Shown in pieces: positions 1 to 22,019 of a DNA stretch of 64,000 nucleotides. Below the pieces are notes generated by a model. The model worked only from the letters and a program-made list of their open reading frames with translations. It was not told the origin of the DNA and made no database searches. Numbering within the stretch: the stretch's first letter is position 1; each line of letters starts with the position of its first letter. The position numbers were made by a program, and so were the translations under genes. Source of the stretch: Metridium senile (taxonomy: Eukaryota > Cnidaria > Anthozoa > Actiniaria > Metridiidae); assembly GCA_949775045.1 (NCBI GenBank), contig OX459103.1, positions 4,790,502-4,854,501 on the forward strand. The letters run 5' to 3'.

Positions 1-200
1 TTGTTCGTTTGAACATAAACAAATAATAGTAATCAACAAGTGTTGAATTATCACAACACTTTAAAGGAAAATATATAAAAATAACACACAAATAATGCCA
101 ATTCACAATGACTTGGCAAAAACATGTCCTCTACTTCATAATCATGGACATGCATAATTCAAGTGTTGATGTAATTAGTTTGAGATATAGAGACAATCTT

Positions 201-388
201 AAGGCCTAGGCAAATGGCTTCAACGTTTGCTTCAATATCTGTTCGATTTTGTTGAATGGAATGTTTAAATGCTTTTAAACTCATGTTTCAATAATGTTGC
301 AAGAGTTTAAAAGCGTTAAAACATTGCCGTTCAACAAAATTGAACAGATGTTGAAGTAAATTTTGAAGCGGTTTGCCCAGGCCCTTAG
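201..388. repeat. Foldback (MITE-like) element, family A
   Basis: The left arm begins AAGGCCTAGGCAAATGGCTT and the right arm ends in its imperfect complement (GTTTGCCCAGGCCCTTA), so the unit can fold on itself over about 80 bp. It sits in a Gbeta intron. A shorter relative is at 43904-43999. Confidence 0.75.
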
Positions 389-692
389 CAATCAAAATAT
401 TGAATAAATATTATTCAGGACTGACTGCTCTTACAAATAAACTGAATAAAGATATGAATGAATTTGAATTACTAATTGATTAGCCTCTCATACTGGATCA
501 AAATATGTTGACTAATTTGATTGATTATTGTACTTGATTAACTAGCCTCAAATACATGTAAACTGAATCATAATATGGCTCTTGTTTTGTGATCAAACAT
601 GAATATAAGACTAGTCAGTCAAGTTATTCAATTCAAATTGATTGCTATATTTCTACAAAGTTTGCTTTAATGTGAACAATAAAGTTTTGTAC

Positions 693-3600
693 CTTATTTG
701 TAGTGTAAGAGTCCCATACAATAAGTTTGCCATCTTGGGAAGCACTAACTAAGTTTCTGGTGGAAAAAAGAAACATATGTTAAAACATTTGTGATATTTA
801 CAACACAATGCTTACAGTTGTTAACAACGATATTTTACACAGCTTCAGTGTAAATAAGTTCCAATCTTTCAGAATTCTGTGTCAAATAAAGTTATTATTA
901 TTATTATAATATTCCATTCATTAAATGCACTCGACTGAACTACAAAAATCCTGAAAGTGTTGGCAATTTGACTCAGATTATAGTTCCAACTTTTTGAAAA
1001 TAATAAATTAGATGCATTGGGTTTGCGATGAGCCATCAAACAAGCCTTCAGTAGTTGAAACAAGATGGTTGCATTTTCTCATGGTGTGTCTACTTTTTTA
1101 ATCTGTAATGGGTTGAAGAATGGATGAAAGAATGGATGAAAGAATGGATGGATGAAAGAATGGATGAATGAAAGAATGACAAATGAAGGAAAAAATAAAT
1201 GATTGATGGAACGAACAAATATAAACTAAATGAATGAATGAAGAAATAGATGAATGAATAAACATGTTTACCTTGAGTCAGATGCCCAATGCATTGCGTA
1301 TATTTTGGCAAGATGACCACGCAGCGTCCTGCGCATTCTCAGTTGTATTCGTCCTACTGGTTCTACAGTTGAAGTGACCTGAAGAAGGGTTGTGTCTGCT
1401 GCAATCTTTCGTGCATCCTGATCAACAAAAAACACATACATTAACAACTAATACACATGAGACTTTCGTGTGAGAAGCTGTTTATATAACAAGAAAAAAT
1501 TTACAGTTTTTGTAAGTAAAAATTTGTAAAAACATTACATTTCAACTACAAAAGTGGCACTTCTTTATAAATCTTCATGCTATTTTTTATGTATGAGCAT
1601 TAATAACTGTCAGCACAATATTTACAATATAAAAAACTACCACAACAAGCAGACTATGTCGATGTTTCAAAGGAAGTAATTGGAGTATTAATGTAAACTT
1701 TATATTATAAAAGTAAAGACTTGTTGATGTAAATTTTTCGTAGCAGTGAGAGAGAAAAGCCACTCCAAGTAAGGATTTATGTCTAAAAAATCCACAAGTT
1801 TTTACCTGCACTGTTCTATCTTCAAAAAATGTTTTATAATACAAGTAAACATAGGCATTTTTTTCCAAACTTTTAATACAGTTAACAAATTTCTTTGGTT
1901 GCTTTCCTAGAAACATTGATGGAGTCTAGTTATCATTGTCATTTTCTTGTCATATATGGAATTAGTTCTACGTTCATATTTTCTAGTCGTTTCAATGTGC
2001 CATTGGCCGAATAAATATACTCTTTCGAAAGGAAATCATTAGTCATATTTATCCATACTTTCTTGATATTTCAATGAAAATGTCATTTCATGAGTCGGAC
2101 ATCTAAATATATTCCACTAAAGGAAGAAAAAATATTATACATAAAAGGAAAAAAATTCCTTAGAAACAATTGGACAGGAAGTTGAATAAAGTCATGAAAA
2201 AATAGCATCTTTCACTTTCCTTAAAAAAGTGTTTTGTTATAATAAAACAACATAAAATCAGACATACGAGGAAATGGCACACAAAGAGAGGAAATTTAGA
2301 CTATTTAATACTAAATTGAGACAGGTTGTTCAGGGAAATTCTGAAAAACTGATTTTTTTGATGAATAAGTGTTTCTACGTCTACTTTTTGAGGCAAACGT
2401 TGTCATTGAATTCATATCGGGAGAGAACTTGTGTTTTGGACTTTGCTTTCATTTGTTGTTAAGAATACACACCATGGTGGAATAGAGTGAGAAAAAATCT
2501 AAATAATAATCACCCCAACACTTTGTTACTACATAAACAGATGTGCCTTATGACAAACACAAGGCCTGAGTTGCTAACCACAGGTTTTAACTTGGATTTC
2601 ATGCTCAACTTCTACATGAACCTCACAAGAATTTCAAGATTAAAATCATACATGATATTTCACAATAACCTTTTGTCATTTGGGCATGGGAGAGTAAAAT
2701 AACATAGCAACAAACATGGCACAATTTCACTAATTTCACGACTTGATTGAGTTGCTTGACAATAAGACGAGAGATCTAGAAAATTCCTAGGGTCCAAAGA
2801 TAATAACTTTTTTGCCTGCAAAGTGAACAAATGTCGATTTTGATTTTTCTATATTATTTTTTTCGTTGTATTTTTTAATGCCAAGGGGTGGAACAACTTT
2901 CTTTCCTACTATACGGACAACTCCCATTGAATAGACCTTGCATCGTGAAACGATTGAGTATGATATTTGCTATAATAATATCCCATTTAACAATAGAATT
3001 TACTGATGTTCACCAAACACCAAAGAACGAACATTTTCACAAAACATCGGTGAATTACCAAGGAAGAATTCTATAGAATTTCTAAACATAAAATATCGTT
3101 TTTCACGCGAGAAGGATTGATGAACGGTGTCGTGACGTGTCGAGCCAAAACGTTGACTATACTTACTCGGATCAAAGAGTATTTTGACACAAACAACAAA
3201 GTATTAACAGAGAAAAATATTCTAGAATTGGACTACAAGTTACGACTAATCTCCATTTACATCACTAGCAATTTTTGCGACCATTTTCACCAGTTTTCCT
3301 TAGCAACTGGGCGAGTGTTCGTCATGTTTACGTTCGAGCAACAAGCTTGGTTTCGTCAGACAATCTAACTGCCACGAAATCTTTAAGTAACACAGCAATC
3401 CAAGCGAAGCTGAGGGATTTTCTCAAGGTTAAACGCGACGCGAAGTTTTCAATTTCCATTTTTGCGCCACCTTCGGTATTCAATCCTCAGTTACAGCGCC
3501 TTCAACCAAGTAAACCATTACAGTGTTCGAACGTTCGATCGATCGATCCAACGTTCGATCAACCATTTCGTTCGAAACAGTTTCGAAGCTGATATTTTGA

Positions 3601-5026
3601 TGTTAAGCAACAAAGAATAAAAATAAATACTTTGATTTCCTGAGTGGACGAAAGCGAACAAGAAACAAGTTAGTCGGAGCACGCCTCGACATGATCAGGG
3701 GGCAGTGGTTTTGGTGGACGCGATCATTCGTTCTATTGTACATTTTAACGTTGTTTTGAACTTCGATTCGCTGAAAATGATTATAACAATCTTAAATATC
3801 GACATTTATACAATTTTTCAAAGTAAAATAAAGCTTTTATATAGAATACAAGTGCCTATTCGATGTACACACCAACTCTGTCCAAGACACTTTGATCAAA
3901 CGATATCAATCCCTAATTCAAAATCCCAAACAAAATCGCTATTTTTACCCGAAATAAAATGAAAATATCTCCACTAGTGAAGTTTAAAACGAGAAAAAGC
4001 TATCATAAGCAAATAATTCTAGAATTTTTAGCGTTAATAGTTATACTAGGATACAAGTTCTTAGTCCTAGTGAGCAACGAGTTGAGAATGCTTCTGCTTA
4101 TAAAGATATTCTTCTTGTTATTTTGGTATGGTTTTTTAGACACACTTGCCGTATTCCAGGAGTTTTAGATATGTTTATGCTACAATCGATGGCAAACGAA
4201 CCATCAGACTAGTCTACAGGTCTGCAATTGCTTCAAAAGATCACTGAGATAGATGCTTATATGACAAAGTTAAATGCATTGCAAAGAGCACAACAACAGT
4301 CCAACCCAAGCTCTCAAAAGCCTAAACCGACTGTTGTAATTCCATAGTTTAAGATCTATCGATGGAAAGATGGAGGTTTGACCAGAACGAAAGTGTAAGA
4401 ACGAGATGGCAGTGAGTAGCGAGGAGAAGTGGACGGTATAGCCTTCGTACACACTGTAGAACCATCTGCCCCATCAGCTCCACAACTAACAATGGGGGTA
4501 GTCAATTTTTACCCTGTTTTGCTTCTTCATCGTTGCTCAAAAAAACTGCTTTACCTCACTAAGCACAAATACGACGGTTAAGAGCCGTAAAGCAGGCGAA
4601 ATAGTCCGAATTTTACGAATTCTTAAGTGGTAGACGCGATGATGGTACAGATGAGACCTAGTTTCACCTCAGTGCAAACTGTCAGTAAAAAACATGAACA
4701 CTTTCCTCTTGTTCCCTCAAAAGAACCGAATTATTCGATCTTAAAACCTCCAATAACCCAAACTAAAACGATAAGAGTTCTGATTTGAAGGAAATAAGGA
4801 GACCGAGACGAAACTAGGCGGTAAACAACACCATCAAACGCCATTCACTAAGGTCCACCTTTCAAGCGCCTTCGAAGGTTCGCTTTGGTTGTGAACTCGA
4901 ACGCTTGCCAGCTATGTTTCGCTTTCTCGATCGTCCCACTTCCTCGCCCAAAACCCGGTAAACACTCACCCGAATCTGGCATTTCAAAGCTTCTGCTTCT
5001 TGCCGAAGTTGTTCTAGTTCGCTCAT
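693..5026 (-). CDS. GNB1: G protein beta subunit (GNB1-type), N-terminal three coding exons; gene continues past left edge
   Basis: Coding exons on the minus strand: 4970-5026, 1272-1417 and 693-756 (89 codons here). The spliced product starts [15 protein letters not shown] and runs through [16 protein letters not shown] into [18 protein letters not shown]. That is the N-terminal coiled coil that packs on G-gamma, followed by the first WD40 blade of the Gbeta1-4 class. All junctions are GT-AG and the frame is kept. The ATG at 5026 has A at -3 and gives the usual Gbeta start. The remaining six blades (about 250 residues) lie left of position 1. Gbeta forms a seven-blade propeller at the plasma membrane and, with G-gamma, carries signals from receptors to effectors. 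Intron 1 (1418-4969) is 3.5 kb. Gbeta1-4 cannot be told apart from this part; the divergent Gbeta5 type is excluded by the close match. Confidence 0.93.
1112..1262. repeat. GAATGGAT/GAAA simple-sequence tract
   Basis: Degenerate tetranucleotide repeat (GAAT, GGAT) between Gbeta exons 2 and 3. Open frames across it are low-complexity only. Confidence 0.8.
1418..4969 (-). other. Gbeta intron 1; no further gene seen
   Basis: A 3.5-kb intron between the first two coding exons of the Gbeta gene. Open frames here are short, overlap on both strands and show no recognisable domain. A short GATC-rich stretch lies near 3535-3560. No tandem array or foldback element was recognised. Confidence 0.6.
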
Positions 5027-5932
5027 GATTAAATCTGTGTCGAATAAAACGCTGCTAAATGGAGAAAGCGATGGTTACACGGCACAACTGCAGAACGTTT
5101 CTCTGTCCTAAGTTGATCTAACACTCGCTCAAACTCTTTCCCAGTGAGTCTGGCAGAGTGTTAGGATGTTCCTGATAACCTGCAGCACTCAGTTATCCAC
5201 AAGAATAGTATTTTGGGCTCTTTCAAAGCAGATTTTTCGTTGCATCGACTCGGCCCTGATATCTGTTGGGAGTGGTCGTTTTGATCGATTTGCAAAGGAT
5301 TGCCCCCACACCGAAACATACAAAGCCCTGGAACCCCCCGCATAACACACGGCCAAAGAATCTGGTTAGTTATCGCTATGTCGCTAGGGAGGGGATGGTC
5401 GGGTAAATAGATTCTGAACTTTGAACCTGGAAATTTCGAAATTTGTGTTTTTATATTTTCATTTTATTGAATTAGAAAACAATTTATTTCATATGAAATA
5501 ATTATATTTATTTATTTTCCTTAATCTGTACAGTTTTAAGTTATTTAATAACTTTTTGTAAACCTTTATTACAATTTTATATTTTCTCATTTCATCTCTC
5601 TCATTTTGATTTTAAACATTTTATATAAACATTTTAAATTCTGGATTTCTTTATGGATTATGAAAAAATAAAAAAGACACATGTAAAATTAATTAAATAA
5701 AAAGAAAGTTATAAATGAATTAGAGACAAATAAATATCATAAGTGAAGTAAATATATGGAAATATGAATAAAAGAAAGAAAAACAGGAATAATAATGAAT
5801 GCATGAAGCAATCAACCTATCAGAATAAATAAACAAATATATTGATCACTGAATCTCAATCAATTAATCAATCTGAATAAATAAATCGATAAATAAATAA
5901 ACAAATAAAAAGATAAATAAAAATTAACATAG

Positions 5933-6530
5933 TTGTTTTCATTAGCCTGTGAAACAAAATGTGTTAGTTTAATAAAGCGTGATTGTCAAATAACGACAAA
6001 AGAACAATGGAATTAAGGTGCATTATAGAGTAATACAGTAAAGAGTGTTTCGCTGGTCAATGAAAACAGAAACAAAGTGTATTAGTTAAAGCGCGATTGT
6101 CAAACAACAACAAAAGAACACAATGGAATTAAGGTGCATTAAAGTGTAAAACATGTTCCACATACTAAATGATGAGAACCTCTCTAAACAAATAAATTGA
6201 TATATACTAGTTTATTCACTAGTTTCCATTTAGAGTGAAATAGAAATTGCTTGCTAAAGTGTGATAGTCAAATCACATTAGAGTGGTTTTCATTAACCTG
6301 TGAAACAAAGTGTAATAGCTAAAGTGTAAAAGATCGTAATAGTTGTGTAAGACAATAAAATACAAAACAACTAAAGTGTAATAGTGTGTAATACGCTAAA
6401 GTGTGTTTCACGGGTTAATGAAAACCACTCTATCCATGGTCAAATAGACACAAAAGAAAACAATGGAATTAGAGACTGCCAAGGTGTATTAGTCTAATAT
6501 CTATTTCACGGGGTTAAATGACTTCACTCA
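5933..6530. repeat. Reiterated foldback units sharing a TTTTCATTAACCTGTGAAAC arm
   Basis: A clear hairpin unit spans 6281-6430: GAGTGGTTTTCATTAACC at its left is mirrored by GGTTAATGAAAACCACTC at its right. Diverged partial units with the same TGTGAAACAAAGTG core and a repeated GGAATTAAGGTGCATTA segment lie at 5933-6170, and another arm lies near 6500-6530. This looks like a foldback element that has been duplicated or nested. Confidence 0.7.
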
Positions 6531-6673
6531 GTAAATTGATCAATCAACCAACCAACCAACTAATAAATAATCAAGTCAATTTATCCAAAAAGTGAGAAAA
6601 GGTTGAGACAAAAAAAACAGAAAAACAAATTTATCCACAAAACAAAACCAATCCTCCATGTTTTTGACAATAT

Positions 6674-6679
6674 TTTATT
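6674..6679 (-). terminator. Candidate enolase polyadenylation signal AATAAA
   Basis: AATAAA on the minus strand (TTTATT on plus), 160 bp past the enolase stop codon, at a normal distance for a short 3'UTR. Not proven by sequence alone. Confidence 0.5.
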
Positions 6680-6838
6680 AACTCCAGACTGAATCTAAAA
6701 CACATTAATTTATATCTATCCATACAGTATTCCAACAAAGACTAAAATTTATCCACTTCTGAGAGGTTTAATGATCAAGTGCTCTAGAATGTTTGCTTGT
6801 TTGATGGTAAGCATCATGTTGCTGCAAGCACTTTGGCT

Positions 6839-17807
<10,969 letters not shown>

Positions 17808-18297
17808 GATGTCGCCTAATGATAAAACAGTTTTGCTTTCAAAACATGGCTGTGTGTTGGTTTCATTTCACTGCATATGTTTCGTCAACACAGTAGTTTC
17901 ATTTATTTCATTTTATTAGTTTTACTGCGGTTTTCGACTTTCTGCGAACTCAGACCTTCCAACTGTTATTTGTAAAATAAGTTTTTTGGCTGCTGTCAAT
18001 CAAATACATAAAAGGTGCCAAGTAAATAGCAGTGCTCAGCCAAAAACGCATTTCACAGCTAGCCGTTGGAATGTCTGAGTTTGCAGAAAGAAGGAAACCG
18101 CAGTAAGAAATTCAATTCCAAGCTTTCAGGTCACTTCTTTAAACAAATCTTGTTTGTCATGTTAACAATTATTTATTCATTAAATTTCTTGTTTATTTGT
18201 GTATTTATTTAAGTTTTTGAATAGGGCAGGTGAAAATACAAAATAACATTAGGTTGCTTACTAGGTATTACAGTGCACTTTAACTAAAGCCTGCATG

Positions 18298-18444
18298 GTT
18301 CACACTAACGATATAAGCAACATACACAGACTCAGTGAAGCATTTCTAAAATAGGTGTGAGAAAAGACAAGTGCGGCTAATGAGCAAAGCCCAACTGAGT
18401 CTGGGTATGTTGCTTATGCTTATGATTAAGTCGCTAGTGTGAAC
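18298..18444. repeat. Foldback element with GTTCACACTAACGA / TCGCTAGTGTGAAC ends
   Basis: Arms GTTCACACTAACGATATAAG... and ...TAAGTCGCTAGTGTGAAC pair, with inner GCAACATACACAGACTCAG complementing CTGAGTCTGGGTATGTTGC. A second small inverted pair (CCCTGCTAGCC and GGCTAGCAGGG) follows immediately at 18459-18530. Confidence 0.75.
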
Positions 18445-19139
18445 GAAAGCGTGTTGTCCCTGCTAGCCAGGATTGATTTGTATTTCCTGGGGACACAAAA
18501 CAATAGAGTTATCCCGGCTAGCAGGGACAATTCATTTTCATATAAACAGCCCCTATCTATAGCTACCCAAACATAAAAAAGTAAAAGGGTGTTTTTAATA
18601 TTTTTAGCATTACTGCAGCTTTCTACATTCTGCAAACGCTCATATTCAAAAGTCAACTAGACCAATCTTGTTATTTATTTTTCTGTAAGGTGCAGGTTTG
18701 CAAATGAATGCAAATTAGATAAATCGTTCATTGTTTTCTAAAGAAATGTACAGGCTATGCATACTTTTTCTGCAATCCAACACATCAATTGGAGTAGTGA
18801 AAAAGTTATTTTGGTGAATGTCCTTTCCATGCCACAGTTGTGCCGAATATAGAAAGCTGCAGTAATTGTGATATAAAAGACTCAAATTGTGGATTTAATG
18901 GTTTAATTAGGTAGGTCCTCTTGCTCTTATGGCTTGTTGAATTAATCATTTGGTTTAAATTAGTTGAGAAGTGCTTTTATAGGTGAGCGTAGTGTTTACA
19001 AGTGTTGGCATTGTGATGCTTATTTGCCAACCATTTTCGCAAAAGATTTTTTAATTCTCTTTGTTCTAATAACAAAATACGTCACTGTATGTCCACCTAT
19101 AACAATTTATCTTGTAGGATACTGATAGTCAAATTGATC

Positions 19140-19555
19140 TTAATTGCAGCTGACCTTTTATGTCAATGTCAATCATGATGACATCCCAATATCAAAAGCC
19201 TCACTTATCCTTACTATCAACATCACCATCATGATTGTCATCAACAGCATCATTTTCATCATGACCATCATTATCATCAAAAGATAATAAATTATAAAGA
19301 GATGTAAAATCACCAACATGATCGGGACAATTATGCCATTACATCACCATTGCTATGATCATCATACTTATTGTTATCATCATCATTGCAATTGTTATCA
19401 TTATCATCATTGCCAATTTTAACATCATCATCATCACCATTGTTATCATCATCATCACAATCGTTATCATTATCATCATTGCCAATTTTATCATCATCAT
19501 CATCACCATTGTTATCAATATAATCATCATCATCGCCACAATCAATACTATCAGC
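19140..19555. repeat. ATC trinucleotide tract
   Basis: Interrupted ATC repeats with a roughly 60-bp internal duplication (CATCATTGCCAATTTTA motif twice). Confidence 0.88.
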
Positions 19556-20269
19556 CTGACTCCCTGCTCGTGTTCATCTTTAACATCATCCCGTGTAACA
19601 CTATCTTAAAGACCACCACTATCTTGTTTCTACTTTAAAAGCAAATTCTATCCTCTCGTTCACAAAACCCAGGATGTCTCAGCCAGTTTGTGCACACACA
19701 CACATGTTGTTGAACAGATACAAAATGTTTATTCACCTTTCTGACTTCCAGCTAAAGTGACCAGTCTGCAGGACAATAGCCTGCTGGTATACCAAAATCT
19801 GTGCAATGCGTGGGTTTTCAGGGGTCTGATTACTTGCGCCAAGAGGACCATACCTTATTCCATACCAGAATCCTTATGGGGCAGTAACTTACAAGTCTAT
19901 AGGTTTATTAAAAATGCTTGTTTAATTTATGTTAGACAGGGTTAAATGAATGCATGGATTAGCGTATGGTGATATAACCTGCAAAACAGGTCTTCTAGAG
20001 GAGTTGTGGGGAAAAAATGGGTTTTGGGGCTCCTGTGTTGTAATGAGCCAGAAATGGAACTGAGCGAAAAGGAAGTGAAGAGGGTGGGTGAAAGGAAAAG
20101 GGAACTGATGGCAGGCATTCCCTTCTTTACCTTCCTCCTCCTTTCCTTTTTTGTCTAAGCCCCATGTTCCTTGTGGGTATCCAGACAACACAGGAACCCC
20201 AAAACCTGATTTCCCCCAAATATTCCACAAGAACACATGTTCTGCAGGCAAATTGTGATATTTTGCAAT

Positions 20270-20460
20270 TACAGTGGAACCCCATTAATCCAGCCACCGA
20301 AGGGATAGCCCAAAGTGGCTGTATTAACGGGGTGGCCGTATTAAGCGGGTAAATTTTATAGAAAATGTATGGGCATGCATTTCGTTTGGACCTAAAAAAC
20401 TGGCCGCAATAAGGGGATGGCCGTATTAAGCGGGTGGCCGTAAGGCAGGATTCCACTGTA
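20270..20460. repeat. Foldback MITE with TACAGTGGAACCC ends, copy 2
   Basis: Same family as 13860-14012, inverted. The interior holds repeated GGCCGTATTAAGCGGGT segments. The ends TACAGTGGAACCCC and ATTCCACTGTA are intact. Confidence 0.85.
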
Positions 20461-21351
20461 CTTCCATGGATTAAAATCCCATTCCTTCACAGAATCCTTA
20501 TCAGTTAGTTATGGATTAATAATATTTGAGTTGAACATTTAATTTGACTGTTTGGAAGGAGTATAGTTGTTCATTTTCTTTGTGGGAGACATCATTGTTT
20601 ACAAATTAACAATTAAAACGATTATATACGTTTATAATTCTCAAACAATATATTAATTGATGGAAGAATTATTAACACTGTTCCATACTGTAGTGATCAT
20701 ACAACAACGCTTAAAATATTTCCAATCATTTTATATTGTTTAAATATACTTTAAATTACAGACATAAAGACAAAACAAAAGATGGGTTATTTTGTCAACG
20801 CGTTTGACGCCTAAATCTTTCAACTGTCATTTATAAAGATCTAGGAAGACACATTGAACAAACATGAACAGACGACACTCGAAGAACAGCGATTAAAAAT
20901 TCTTTAAATAATGAGCAGAAAAAAATGTTAAGCGTATTTTCACGGAGGAATCTTGAAAGATTCTAACCTCAGATTAACTTTGCATTAAGCAAGTCTCGTC
21001 TCTTGGGGATAAGATAATGAAATAGAGAAAACAGCAGCTAATTCCTGCTTCAAATAGCCACGTTGAACTTCTCTTCCCGTGAGCTTGTTCGAGATTTTCG
21101 ATTTCTCAAAAACGAGGAAAAATTCACACCAAAGGCAAGTCAGCATGCAAGATCACGAGGCATAAAGCCTGTTCAAGTGATTTTAGGCCAAAACAGCTGG
21201 GAACACAACTAGTGGGAAAAGGTTTTGTCTTCTAAATTTGTCTAGGAAATTTGCATAACCTCTGTCGTGGCTAGCAAAGCGCGAGAGCCATTTTCCAAAG
21301 ATGAATTGCTTTAGATTTATCAAATTTAAATTAATGGTTTTTGCTTCTTAC

Positions 21352-21440
21352 CTTAAAGTGCAGAACAAGGAATGGATTCGCAGAAACTGCAGCAAAAACT
21401 GGCCAGCAAACTACAGACCGCTTGCAAAGATCAAAGTAGA
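21352..21440 (-). other. Probable non-coding first exon of enolase
   Basis: A good donor (AAG|GTAAGAAG, minus strand, GT at 21351-21350) lies 3.5 kb upstream of the ATG. An acceptor-like ATCATTAG sits 11 bases before the enolase ATG. Metazoan enolase genes commonly start with a non-coding exon, so splicing 21352 to about 17817 is likely. The right end (transcription start) is a guess. Confidence 0.45.
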
Positions 21441-22019
21441 AGTGTGAAGGTTGTCACGACCCAGTTAACGATAGAACGAGATGTTTGATTGGTCCATACA
21501 CGATGTCACTTCAGCCTTTTATCATTTTGAAATAGGAGTTATGATTGGTTGAAAAGCCGGCCACCAGATGTTGTCTAAATATGGAGTGAATTTAACCAAT
21601 TAGATTGCTCGTTATACTGAAGACAATTTTGGAGAAATTTAATGTATCTGTACTATTTTTGACAACAGTTATATATTTCGATTGAAGTGTTTTATGAAAT
21701 CTTTTAAATTATTTTACAATTTTGGCGATAAGAGAAAGCTATACTAAAACAAGGAGCATTTTATCAAGCAATCTGATTGGACGATCTCGATCTCATCTGC
21801 AGACTGCACAAATCAACCAATCACGACACTCGTTGTATCAAAACTCCCATCTGCCTTTGCGTTGTGACATCTTGAAGAAGAAAGAAGACTAGTTTATGGT
21901 TGAGTTTGAACGTTTTAAACCAAGTTTTCAACCATGTTATTTTATTAGTGGATCATTTCTTTGCATAAACAAGGAGCTGGATAATCAGTGGTGACTGATA
22001 AGTTATTTTTGTGGCGAAA
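21441..22019. promoter_or_regulatory. Shared divergent promoter region of enolase and SPEN, with five CCAAT boxes
   Basis: Between the likely enolase first exon (minus) and the SPEN start codon (plus) there are GATTGG or CCAAT motifs at 21487, 21543, 21596, 21775 and 21817. Clustered CCAAT (NF-Y type) boxes are typical of bidirectional animal promoters. The right-hand part (about 21850-22019) should be SPEN 5'UTR. No TATA box stands out. Confidence 0.55.

Larger units (their letters stand above)
5027..6838. other. Spacer between enolase 3' end and Gbeta 5' end
   Basis: Head-to-tail spacing of two minus-strand genes. The right end (about 6655-6838) should be enolase 3'UTR. The left end (5027 to roughly 5400, higher GC) should hold the Gbeta 5'UTR and promoter. 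Between 5450 and 5930 the DNA is very AT-rich (AAATAAAT-like). From 5930 to 6530 there are reiterated foldback units. No further coding region is visible. Confidence 0.6.
17808..21351 (-). other. Probable 5'UTR intron of enolase
   Basis: 3.5 kb without recognisable coding sequence. It holds a foldback at 18298-18444, an ATC tract at 19140-19555 and a MITE at 20270-20460. The rest is AT-rich unique sequence. Confidence 0.45.

Noticed and set aside
3535..3565. GATCGATCGATC cluster as a possible regulatory site
   Set aside because: A short simple repeat in a long intron, with no supporting context.
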